A DNA stretch of 18,675 nucleotides from Nitrosotalea sp. (GTDB lineage Archaea > Thermoproteota > Nitrososphaeria > Nitrososphaerales > Nitrosopumilaceae), in the NCBI GenBank assembly GCA_023252335.1, contig JAJPEA010000014.1:1-18675 (forward strand), read 5' to 3'. Position numbers and translations under genes: made by a program. The notes below the pieces were generated by a model, which saw nothing but the letters and a program-made list of their open reading frames with translations, had not been told where the DNA came from and made no database searches. Every line of letters starts with the position of its first letter. The first letter of the stretch is position 1. Shown here one piece after another: positions 1-5,925 of this stretch.

Positions 1-684
1 AATTCAGTGGGCACATCCGGCCCATCAAATGAGGCAAGCGCTACACCTGCATCCGGCAGCTCTGGCACAAGCGGCATAACACTAAACAACGTCCAGTCAA
101 CCTCTGGAACAACATCCTCATCAAACCAGATGACACTATCAAGTTTTAATGCGGGAACCGGTAGCAACCAGCTTTTGTTGGTTGGAGTTAGCGCAAACAA
201 CAACAATGTCACCTCAGTTACCTTTGGCGGAGTGCCTCTGACAAGATCTGCATACTCGTTTTACAACAACGATGCCGAGTTTTGGTACCTTGCAAATCCA
301 ACCGGTTCAGGGGATATCATAGTTACAATGAACGGGCCAACACAAGCTGTAGTTGGTGCATATGCCTTCTCTGGTGTAAACCAGACTCTTCCAATACCGA
401 CACATGTTGTAAAACACAATGTGAATCCTAACAGTCCAAACATATCGTTAACAACCAAGTATGCAAACGATTGGGTGCTTGACTTGCCTTCAATCTATGG
501 CGGCTCTACACTTTCTTCTCCAACATGTACTCAACAGTGGAATGTCAATGTACCTGATGCCATAACAGGCGCATCAAGCTCGACAATGGTACAATCACCT
601 GGAGCAGTAACATGTGGCTGGACTGCAAGCAGTGCTGATCTCTGGGATGATGCTGCAGTTGAGATCAACGCTGCAAGCAGATAG
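1..684 (+). CDS. C-terminal part of a secreted/surface beta-sandwich protein (5' partial)
   Basis: The frame is open from base 1 without a stop, so the gene begins before the window; the GTG at 7 is probably internal. The visible part begins with a Ser/Gly/Thr/Pro-rich linker of about 25 residues, then a domain of about 195 residues with many Asn, Ser, Thr and Gly, alternating hydrophobic strands, and motifs such as NQLLLVGVSANN, VTFGGVPLT and GAYAFSGVNQT. This pattern (LLLVGVS, V-GG-LT, AYAFSGVNQ) is known from secreted beta-sandwich domains at the ends of long bacterial and archaeal exoproteins. Two Cys flank the last strands. No C-terminal membrane anchor or sorting motif is visible; it ends shortly after DDAAVEINA. 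The role is probably surface or extracellular, but the ligand is unknown. A hairpin with a T-tract follows the stop. Confidence 0.7.
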   Translation, partial: NSVGTSGPSNEASATPASGSSGTSGITLNNVQSTSGTTSSSNQMTLSSFNAGTGSNQLLLVGVSANNNNVTSVTFGGVPLTRSAYSFYNNDAEFWYLANPTGSGDIIVTMNGPTQAVVGAYAFSGVNQTLPIPTHVVKHNVNPNSPNISLTTKYANDWVLDLPSIYGGSTLSSPTCTQQWNVNVPDAITGASSSTMVQSPGAVTCGWTASSADLWDDAAVEINAASR

Positions 685-689
685 AAAAC

Positions 690-717
690 AAAAACATCTG
701 TAGATTAGATTGTTTTT
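690..717. terminator. Possible bidirectional terminator hairpin
   Basis: AAAAACA (690-696) pairs with TGTTTTT (711-717), and the stem extends inward by TCT/AGA with one bulged T. The stem lies between the convergent ends of the surface-protein gene and the YwbE gene, and both strands show a T-rich run at its 3' side. Archaeal termination mainly uses T-tracts, so the hairpin itself may be incidental. Confidence 0.4.
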
Positions 718-754
718 CCATATGGTAACTCAAAACTACAATAAAATCAAAAGA

Positions 755-949
755 TTACAATATCTTTTGTACTCTACCCACTTTGCCGCTTTCTAGTTCT
801 ACCTTGATTCCATGTGGGTGAAAACTGCTCGAAGTAAGAATTCGTTTCACGATGCCATCAGTTAGTTTTCCAGTGCGTTGATCCTGCTTTTGCACTATGG
901 ATACTGTTATTCCTATCTTGATTTTATCTCTTGTAGGTATGTTTTCCAA
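755..949 (-). CDS. YwbE-family protein (DUF2196), 64 aa
   Basis: A small protein of the YwbE family. The diagnostic blocks KQDQRTGKLTDGIVKRILT and SSFHPHGIKVELESGKVGR are present and cover nearly the whole chain, matching the usual length of about 65 residues. The fold is probably a small beta-barrel; the molecular function of the family is not established. The start is a TTG at 947-949, two bases after the stop codon of the phosphoglycerate kinase gene (TAA at 952-954), so the two are almost certainly one transcript. No ATG is available in the N-terminal part, and the family alignment requires the region right after the TTG. No good Shine-Dalgarno precedes it, so translation may depend on coupling with the upstream gene. 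Confidence 0.85.
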   Translation of the reverse strand: MENIPTRDKIKIGITVSIVQKQDQRTGKLTDGIVKRILTSSSFHPHGIKVELESGKVGRVQKIL

Positions 950-951
950 CT

Positions 952-2160
952 TTATTTAGAACGATATCTGGTGGCGGCTTCCTCTAATGCTTGAATCATT
1001 GGTAGTTTTACACCTGTGAGATACAGTACTAATGCACCGCCTGCAGTGCTGATGTGGTTTATCTTTTCGGCAAGACCATATCTTTTCAGTGCTGCAGTAA
1101 GATGTCCTCCACTTACAATTGTAGTTGCAAATGAATTGGCTACTCCTTTGAGAAGTGACTCGGTTCCAAATTTGAAGTTCTCATTTTCAAAAAATCCTGC
1201 AGGACCGCTCATGAATACAGTTCCTGCACTCTGGATTGACTTTAAATAATACTCAACTGATTTTGGACCCAAATCAAATATTTTCTCGCCTTTTGCAAGT
1301 TCACGGACATCCATTTCTTCTCTTTTTCCGTCTCTTTCAACTGCAACATCTACTGGAACTGAAAACACGTCTGGATATTCACCAATCAAAGCATGGGCCT
1401 TGGATACAATCTCTTCTTCTCTCTTGATTCCTAGTGGGAACTTGATTCTTCCTTGGGCTCTCAAAAAGACATTTGCAATAACTCCTGTGAGAAGAACCTG
1501 GTCTGCCCTACCGTTCTGGATTAGCTCCTTTATTGCCTCCAGCCTGTCAACTACCTTAGAGCCACCAAGAACTACAACATGTGGCCCCTTGGCTACAGTC
1601 ATTATTTCATCGAGTTTTCTTACTTCGCGCTCTACCAACCTTCCTGCACATGATGGAAGAACATGTGCAAAGCCGATTATTGATGGGTGTGATCTGTGTG
1701 AGCTTGGAAATGAATCTAGTACACAAATATCAAATAATTTTGATAGTCTTTGCACCATTATTGTTTTAGATGCATCAGAGGCTGAAAACTCGTAATTTTC
1801 CTCTGCACATAATCTAAGGTTATCAAGTAGTATGATATCGCCATCTTTCATGTTTTTAATTTCTCTTTGTGCGTCTGAACCAATTACATCTTCAATGTAC
1901 TTTATCTTGCGACCAAGTATCTGCTCTAACACCTTTGCATGTTTTTCCATTCCGGTATAGTCATTGTTACCCACTCTTCCCTGGTGTGAGCCAATCACTA
2001 CCTTTGCACCCTCTAGGTCTTTGAGCGATTCAGTAGATTCTCGAATTCTACTTGTCTCAATTATATTCATTGTAACTGGATCTATGGGACAGTTCATGTC
2101 CACTCTGAGAAATACTGTCTTACCCTTTGTATCAAAATCGCTGATTGTTAGTATTCTCAA
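952..2160 (-). CDS. pgk: Phosphoglycerate kinase, archaeal type
   Basis: Cytoplasmic enzyme of glycolysis/gluconeogenesis that interconverts 1,3-bisphosphoglycerate + ADP and 3-phosphoglycerate + ATP. In an autotrophic archaeon the flux would be mostly gluconeogenic. The 402-residue length fits the family. The substrate-binding RVDMNCP (about residues 19-25), RIRES (38-42), and GSHQGR (57-62) are intact, as are HRSHPSIIGFAH, the hinge-region VVVLGGSKV, the FMSGPAGFFE segment, and the C-terminal nucleotide-binding STAGGALVLYLTG. The start is a TTG at 2158-2160: the upstream frame has no ATG before a stop codon at 2185-2187, and starting here places the N-terminal strand (LTISDFDTKGKTVFLRVD) as expected. 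A TATA-like element at 2184-2191 would give an almost leaderless mRNA. The YwbE gene follows directly. Confidence 0.95.
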   Translation of the reverse strand: MRILTISDFDTKGKTVFLRVDMNCPIDPVTMNIIETSRIRESTESLKDLEGAKVVIGSHQGRVGNNDYTGMEKHAKVLEQILGRKIKYIEDVIGSDAQREIKNMKDGDIILLDNLRLCAEENYEFSASDASKTIMVQRLSKLFDICVLDSFPSSHRSHPSIIGFAHVLPSCAGRLVEREVRKLDEIMTVAKGPHVVVLGGSKVVDRLEAIKELIQNGRADQVLLTGVIANVFLRAQGRIKFPLGIKREEEIVSKAHALIGEYPDVFSVPVDVAVERDGKREEMDVRELAKGEKIFDLGPKSVEYYLKSIQSAGTVFMSGPAGFFENENFKFGTESLLKGVANSFATTIVSGGHLTAALKRYGLAEKINHISTAGGALVLYLTGVKLPMIQALEEAATRYRSK

Positions 2161-2183
2161 TATCGTTTCTATCTTTGGATGTG

Positions 2184-2191
2184 GTTAAAAT
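2184..2191 (-). promoter_or_regulatory. TATA-like element for pgk
   Basis: On the minus strand this reads ATTTTAAC and is centred about 28 bases upstream of the TTG start of pgk. That is the spacing expected for an archaeal TATA box with a near-leaderless transcript. Based on position and AT-richness only. Confidence 0.35.
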
Positions 2192-2311
2192 CTTTTAGTC
2201 TCTATTATGCTATGGAACTTTTTACCCGATCTTTTTTCTATTGTATTCCTGTGTACCACATCTGTCTTGTATAAAATTGGATTATAATTTTAGGTGGATA
2301 CTCTGAATTTT

Positions 2312-2377
2312 TAGAAACCGTGGATTGGAGAGGTGTCAGACTGGTGTGATTGTATAAAGACACATCCACGGTTTCTA
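2312..2377. repeat. Long inverted repeat / hairpin, possible small RNA or mini-element remnant
   Basis: The arms TAGAAACCGTGGAT (2312-2325) and ATCCACGGTTTCTA (2364-2377) are perfectly complementary over 14 bp. Inside them GTGTC (2333-2337) pairs with GACAC (2359-2363), which directly adjoins the right arm, leaving a 7-base bulge on the left side only and a 21-base loop. A structure of about 19 paired positions in 66 bases is unlikely by chance in AT-rich DNA. No coding potential, T-tract or target-site duplication is evident, so RNA versus DNA function is open. Confidence 0.5.
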
Positions 2378-2507
2378 GACTAGTGTATTCATTATTGAAT
2401 AAAAAAACAGAATATGATTATCACTTTTAGATAAACAGCAAATCATCTCCGATCTGGTACCGTGTGGCTGTACGTGATAAAACAAAAATGAAGAGCAGGC
2501 AATCTGA

Positions 2508-2516
2508 TTTTAATAT
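2508..2516 (+). promoter_or_regulatory. TATA box of the PAP2-like gene
   Basis: TTTTAATAT is centred near 2512, predicting transcription start near 2538 and a leader of about 28 bases that carries the Shine-Dalgarno sequence at 2552-2558. Confidence 0.4.
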
Positions 2517-2524
2517 GGTCACAT

Positions 2525-2546
2525 CAAGCATTTGATTAGATGCTTG
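2525..2546. promoter_or_regulatory. Palindrome across the predicted transcription start (operator candidate)
   Basis: CAAGCAT (2525-2531) and ATGCTTG (2540-2546) form a perfect 7-bp inverted repeat with an 8-base spacer. It spans the start site predicted from the TATA box at 2508-2516 and lies just before the ribosome binding site, so it could be a repressor site or a 5'-leader hairpin. Confidence 0.35.
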
Positions 2547-2565
2547 TATCCAGGAGAGGATTTCA

Positions 2566-3225
2566 TTGCAGGGCATGATCTTTGACGTACGAAGCAGGGC
2601 GTTTTTCTTACTATTGCTGGCTTTGTTGATTCTACTTTATCTAGATGTTGCAAAACTAGTGCTGGTATATGATGCGGGGTTTGAAACAACGCTTTCAAAA
2701 CTTGCGGGAAACCATGTCATCGACCTCACAATGGGCGTGTTTACAGAACTTGGATGGGTATTGTATCCAATATTTGTCAGCATTGTGTTGTTTATAATGA
2801 AAAGAACAAGACGCCTTGGACTGGTACTACTTCTCTCACTATTGATAGGTACAATGGTTGCGTCATACATGAGATGTTATACTGGATATGAAAAACCGGC
2901 ACTTGATTTTGTCGGTGCACACTTGGCAATAAAATCTGGTGCAGATGTAAGTGTGCCATGTGCTATAGATGGCACTTTTCCTGCAGGTGATACAGTACGA
3001 ACCACGATATTTGCATTTATCATAGGATATGCATTATCCAAAAGATTTCCACGCGGTTGCTATCTTTTATGGATATATCCTGCAGTAGTATCAATAAGCA
3101 GATTGTATCTGCTACAAGAATATCCATCAACTATAGTTGCAGGTGTAATCTTTGGTGTATTGATTGCAAATATAATTTCCAAAAAATTAAAGATAGAACT
3201 TATCTTTGAGAAATCAAAATCCTAA
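2566..3225 (+). CDS. PAP2-like membrane protein with degenerate active site
   Basis: A 219-residue protein with about five to six hydrophobic segments, laid out like PAP2-superfamily lipid phosphatases. The three signature regions are recognisable but altered. The KX6RP motif is swapped to RX6KP (R103...K110-P111), PSGH reads PAGD (139-142), and SRX5HX3D reads SRX5EX3T (S178, R179, E185, T189). Both catalytic histidines are therefore missing, so ordinary phosphatase chemistry is unlikely; a lipid-binding or divergent role is possible. The start is TTG at 2566, because GGAGAGG (2552-2558) lies about 7 bases upstream of it; the ATG at 2575 would be too far away. The 3' end overlaps the convergent small gene by 12 bases. 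The N-terminal segment (AFFLLLLALLILLYLDV) is a membrane helix, not a cleaved signal. Confidence 0.7.
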   Translation: MQGMIFDVRSRAFFLLLLALLILLYLDVAKLVLVYDAGFETTLSKLAGNHVIDLTMGVFTELGWVLYPIFVSIVLFIMKRTRRLGLVLLLSLLIGTMVASYMRCYTGYEKPALDFVGAHLAIKSGADVSVPCAIDGTFPAGDTVRTTIFAFIIGYALSKRFPRGCYLLWIYPAVVSISRLYLLQEYPSTIVAGVIFGVLIANIISKKLKIELIFEKSKS

Positions 3226-3525
3226 CTCTTCCATGACCTTTGAGCTTATCAGAACCATTGCATAGTGATCTGTGTCATAACTGTATATCCAGTATCTCAC
3301 GTCACGCTCTTGTTTTGCTTTTCTCAACCCAAAATTAAGCTCGTTCATAATTGTAAAGCCAATCTTTTTTGCAGACTTTTGCTCTTTGGTCATGATTATC
3401 CTAAATGCACCTTTCTGTGCTGAAAAACCAAGTCTTATCATTTGCTCAGCCAAATCGGGGGCCTTGCGCTCGTCATCTATCTGAAATGAATGTGCAATTG
3501 GGAGTTGTGATGGATGAAAATCCAT
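3214..3525 (-). CDS. Conserved-looking small protein of unknown function
   Basis: I do not recognise a family. The 103 residues from the ATG at 3525 are soluble-looking, with a mix of charged helices and strands (RYWIYSYDTDHYAMVLISSKVM at the C-terminus) and no membrane segment or signal peptide. The frame stays open upstream to a TTG at 3600 (128 residues). I prefer the ATG at 3525 because an AT-rich TATA-like stretch (3545-3554) lies about 25 bases before it, which fits the leaderless pattern of this window, and no Shine-Dalgarno supports the TTG. It is convergent with the PAP2-like gene and overlaps its last 12 bases, and it is divergent from the coiled-coil protein. Confidence 0.6.
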   Translation of the reverse strand: MDFHPSQLPIAHSFQIDDERKAPDLAEQMIRLGFSAQKGAFRIIMTKEQKSAKKIGFTIMNELNFGLRKAKQERDVRYWIYSYDTDHYAMVLISSKVMEELGF

Positions 3526-3650
3526 GTTTTCTGGATGTACTTGGTAAATAAAATCTACTTGGTGGTACTTGAAACATCGCAATTTTGCTAAAAAGATCAA
3601 AAATATGTTGAAAATTTTAACTCATATGTCAAATACTGATCATAACAAAA

Positions 3651-3657
3651 ACTTAAT
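3651..3657 (+). promoter_or_regulatory. TATA box of the H1-like coiled-coil gene
   Basis: ACTTAAT is centred about 28 bases before the ATG at 3682, so the transcript would start at or within a base or two of the initiation codon (leaderless). Confidence 0.4.
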
Positions 3658-3681
3658 CGATTACAAAGGCTCAATTATCAC

Positions 3682-4578
3682 ATGGCATCACTTGAGGCGC
3701 TTTTAAAATCACACAGTATGAAAAAAGCCGCAGTATCTAAATTACGAAAAGAGGTTGAAAATAAACTAAAAGAGGCTGTTTCTAAAAAACGAAGATCGTC
3801 ATCAGGCCTTGTTGCCTTGGAGAAGAAAAAGGAAGACTTGACTAGGGCTAGAGACCACGTGGCCCAGCTCCTAAACCAGCACTTGTCCCAAAAGGCAAGC
3901 ATTGAGAGGCTCAAGATTGCAGCAGAAGAGCGACTAAGACACGAACAGGATGCAAAAGACCAGGCAACCCAGCAAAGTGAATATGGGTCTGAAGACAAGA
4001 ACTCTGTAGCTGAAAGATTAAAGTATATTGATGAAAAAATAGCCGAATTACATTCTGAACTAAAAGAAAGAGAATCTGGTCATGCTAGACTAGACAAGGC
4101 AATAGAATCAGGTGAAAAGGAAAAGGCCAAGATTGATGGTCTATTAAAAAAACAAGGTCACACCAAGCCTGCTTTGATTGAACAGCTAAAGTCTTCTACC
4201 AAAGCAGAATCTGTCTTGAGACCCAAGTTTGAGTCTCTTTTAAAACTTGAAGCACAGGCAGGCAATGCCTTGGCTGCAGTACAAAAGAAATTGGCAGAAA
4301 TTGCAGCTCAGAGAAGAAAGAAGATGGCAGCACTTGCGGCTGCTAAAAGAAAAAGAATGGCAGCACTTGCAGCCAAGAAGAGAAAGGAGAATGCAAGAAA
4401 ACTGGCCTTGGCAAAAGCAAGAAAAGCAAAGGCAAGAAAGGCAAAACGAAAACCTGCCAAGCACAAGACTCGCTCAAAGAAAAGATCAAGAAAAGTAACA
4501 AAGGTTTCAAAAAGAAAGATGACTAAAACTAGAACCGCCAAAAGAAAAAATACAAAGAAAAAGTCTAGAAAAAGATAG
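3682..4578 (+). CDS. Coiled-coil protein with histone-H1-like Lys/Arg-rich tail
   Basis: A 298-residue protein in two parts. Residues about 1-205 are a charged helical region with heptad character (coiled coil), broken by a hydrophilic stretch around 95-108. From about residue 211 to the end, 88 residues are almost only Lys, Arg, Ala, Ser and Thr, with one acidic residue (E237); this resembles eukaryotic H1 tails and bacterial HC1/AlgP-like tails. The tail contains an 11-residue tandem repeat (KKMAALAAAKR, then KRMAALAAKKR), also visible in DNA as ATGGCAGCACTTGC at 4324 and 4357. No signal peptide or membrane helix is seen, so it is cytoplasmic. The natural inference is binding to DNA or RNA, with the coiled coil giving oligomerisation. 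It starts at ATG 3682, probably as a leaderless mRNA. No known family name is assigned. Confidence 0.8.
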   Translation: MASLEALLKSHSMKKAAVSKLRKEVENKLKEAVSKKRRSSSGLVALEKKKEDLTRARDHVAQLLNQHLSQKASIERLKIAAEERLRHEQDAKDQATQQSEYGSEDKNSVAERLKYIDEKIAELHSELKERESGHARLDKAIESGEKEKAKIDGLLKKQGHTKPALIEQLKSSTKAESVLRPKFESLLKLEAQAGNALAAVQKKLAEIAAQRRKKMAALAAAKRKRMAALAAKKRKENARKLALAKARKAKARKAKRKPAKHKTRSKKRSRKVTKVSKRKMTKTRTAKRKNTKKKSRKR

Positions 4579-4672
4579 TTCTTGAACAAAATCTTGTATT
4601 ATCTCCATTGAGTTGATGGCTCTACCATGAAAAATATTATGGAAGAATGTTATCATTGAATCTTACAAATTC

Positions 4673-4680
4673 TTTATGTA
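4673..4680 (+). promoter_or_regulatory. TATA-like element for the 70-aa protein gene
   Basis: TTTATGTA is centred about 32 bases before the ATG at 4709, which predicts a very short leader of about five bases. Confidence 0.3.
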
Positions 4681-4708
4681 TGATCTTTACCTAGTAGTGT
4701 AATCCATA

Positions 4709-4921
4709 ATGGTTCCATATACCGACAAAAGAACAGCGATTGAGATAGCAACACGATTTCTTACTCAACATTTTTCGGTACATTCCATTGATGCAGTTCT
4801 GGAGCATGATGTGTGGGTAGTTACTGCACGAATTGGCATGTTCAACAAAATTATGCTCGAAAAGGTGCGAATAGATTCCGTTACTGGTAGAATTACAGAT
4901 TACATGATGCTAAACGCCTAG
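4709..4921 (+). CDS. Small protein of unknown function, PepSY-like C-terminus
   Basis: A 70-residue soluble protein without signal or membrane segments. It starts at ATG 4709 behind a TATA-like element. The pattern helix (TAIEIATRFLTQHF), two strands (DVWVVTARIGM, KIMLEKVRID), then VTGRITDY recalls the half-domain seen in PepSY-type proteins, where a strand is followed by D..TG.I. The similarity is only suggestive. It stands alone on its strand, convergent with the second histidine kinase, whose stop lies 29 bases downstream. Function unknown. Confidence 0.6.
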   Translation: MVPYTDKRTAIEIATRFLTQHFSVHSIDAVLEHDVWVVTARIGMFNKIMLEKVRIDSVTGRITDYMMLNA

Positions 4922-4950
4922 TATCAAAACTTCAAGATATTATTTGATCT

Positions 4951-5847
4951 TCAGTGCATTTGTTTGATCTTTTCCAACGATCTTAAAAATTCGTCGTTCT
5001 TTAGTTTTTCAACATATTCACGCAATCGTCTAATCATCTCATTTTCTCTCTGGTCATGTCTAGTCTTTTCAACAAGACTGTACAACTCTGAAACAGCCAT
5101 GTGTTTTTTCTGTCGCAGCAAAGAGAATTTTGCTACATTTCCATACTTTGGATGAGTGAAATAAAAAGTGGCACCTTTTTTCAACTTGCTACTAACCTTA
5201 ATCGCCCCTCCAAGGGATTCTACAATTCCTTGGCATATGAATAATCCCAAACCAAGTCCGCCATGTTTTCTTCTATATGATGAATCTTCCTGGACTAGTT
5301 TTTTGAATATGCTTTCTTGCATGTTTTTGGGTAATCCCTTGCCATTGTCGATTACAAAAAATATGACTTGGTCATCATCTTGTTTTGTACCTATTTTGAT
5401 AATTCCTTTATTTCTAGGCACAAAATCAACCGAATTTAAAATTAGATTAATTAGGACTTGTTGTAGTCTGTCCGGATCTGTTCTTAATAATATTTTTTCC
5501 GTGGATAGATTTATGACACGAATATTTTTCTCATCTGTAAGCGGTTTAAGTTTTTTGATGGTTCTCTGAATCAACTTGTTTACTTCAATGGTATCAAATG
5601 AAAACAACATTGTTCCATAAATCAATTTGTTTGTATCTAATATGTCCTCAATATCGCTTTTTAATTTAGTTACATTAGAATAAATAACATCCACTGCATG
5701 CAGTTGATCTTTTTTTAGTTTCCCTATTATTTTTGGGCTTTGAAGGACCTGACACCATCCAGTTATGAGCGTAAGCGGTGTTTTTAATTCATGAGAAAAT
5801 AATGCTAGAATCTCTTCTCTTATAGTTTCAATCTTACTGTCATTCAT
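4951..5847 (-). CDS. Sensor-less histidine kinase with C-terminal helical module
   Basis: A 298-residue cytoplasmic kinase that begins almost directly with the dimerisation/phosphoacceptor region: H19 in FSHELKTPLT, then an ATPase domain with N-box (LINLILNSVDF, about 132-142), G1 (DNGKGLP, from D167) and G2 (GGLGLGL, 196-202). It has no N-terminal PAS, HAMP or membrane region, so input must come from a partner. It is a close paralogue of the 861-residue kinase (shared GWCQ.L..PKIIG). After the ATPase domain, residues about 251-290 (VSELYSLVEK ... MIRRLREYVEKLK) form a charged helix. That segment recurs in the proteins at 10907-11230 and 12352-12861. The start is ATG 5847, with a TATA box at 5867-5876 (leaderless) and a palindrome at 5887-5903 just upstream. 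It can therefore be expressed separately from the receiver/kinase pair before it. Confidence 0.9.
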   Translation of the reverse strand: MNDSKIETIREEILALFSHELKTPLTLITGWCQVLQSPKIIGKLKKDQLHAVDVIYSNVTKLKSDIEDILDTNKLIYGTMLFSFDTIEVNKLIQRTIKKLKPLTDEKNIRVINLSTEKILLRTDPDRLQQVLINLILNSVDFVPRNKGIIKIGTKQDDDQVIFFVIDNGKGLPKNMQESIFKKLVQEDSSYRRKHGGLGLGLFICQGIVESLGGAIKVSSKLKKGATFYFTHPKYGNVAKFSLLRQKKHMAVSELYSLVEKTRHDQRENEMIRRLREYVEKLKNDEFLRSLEKIKQMH

Positions 5848-5866
5848 AGGTACACCCTTGCACAGT

Positions 5867-5876
5867 ATGTATTAAG
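5867..5876 (-). promoter_or_regulatory. TATA box of the sensor-less histidine kinase
   Basis: The minus strand reads CCTTAATACA here, centred about 25-26 bases from the ATG at 5847. This fits a leaderless transcript and an independent promoter for the second kinase. Confidence 0.5.
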
Positions 5877-5886
5877 GATCAGTCGA

Positions 5887-5903
5887 TATTGTAAATTACA
5901 ATA
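5887..5903. promoter_or_regulatory. Palindromic operator candidate upstream of the second kinase
   Basis: TATTGTAA-A-TTACAATA is a perfect 8+1+8 inverted repeat in the 78-base gap between the two kinases. It ends 10 bases upstream of the TATA box at 5867-5876, where an archaeal regulator would be expected to act on TFB/TBP loading. Confidence 0.45.
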
Positions 5904-5925
5904 ACTTGGGATATCGTTCATATCT

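Larger units (their letters stand above)
2188..2565. other. Intergenic region between divergent pgk and PAP2-like genes
   Basis: A 378-base gap without a convincing gene. It holds the pgk promoter on the left, a long inverted repeat at 2312-2377, a small AT-rich palindrome at 2386-2401 next to an A-run, and the promoter plus a second palindrome (2525-2546) in front of the PAP2-like gene on the right. I found no tRNA-like or box C/D-like structure. Confidence 0.6.

Noticed and set aside
1016..2188. Several open frames on the plus strand opposite pgk
   Set aside because: They are fragments antisense to a well-supported enzyme gene, with no family resemblance and no promoter.
2312..2377. Inverted repeat as an insertion sequence
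   Set aside because: There is no transposase frame and no target-site duplication that I can see, so only a small element or RNA remains possible.
2386..2407. Small hairpin TATTCA-TTAT-TGAATA followed by an A-run as a terminator
   Set aside because: On the plus strand it is followed by A, not T, no gene ends there on that strand, and on the minus strand the T-run precedes the stem instead of following it.
2188..2565. A tRNA or box C/D / H/ACA guide RNA in the gap
   Set aside because: No acceptor-stem/T-arm pattern, no C and D boxes at suitable spacing, and no ACA box placed correctly after the stem.
4240..4589. Open frames overlapping the Lys/Arg-rich tail of the coiled-coil gene in other frames
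   Set aside because: The biased base composition of the repetitive tail opens all frames; their products are low-complexity Phe/Leu/Ser or Gln/Trp-rich strings.
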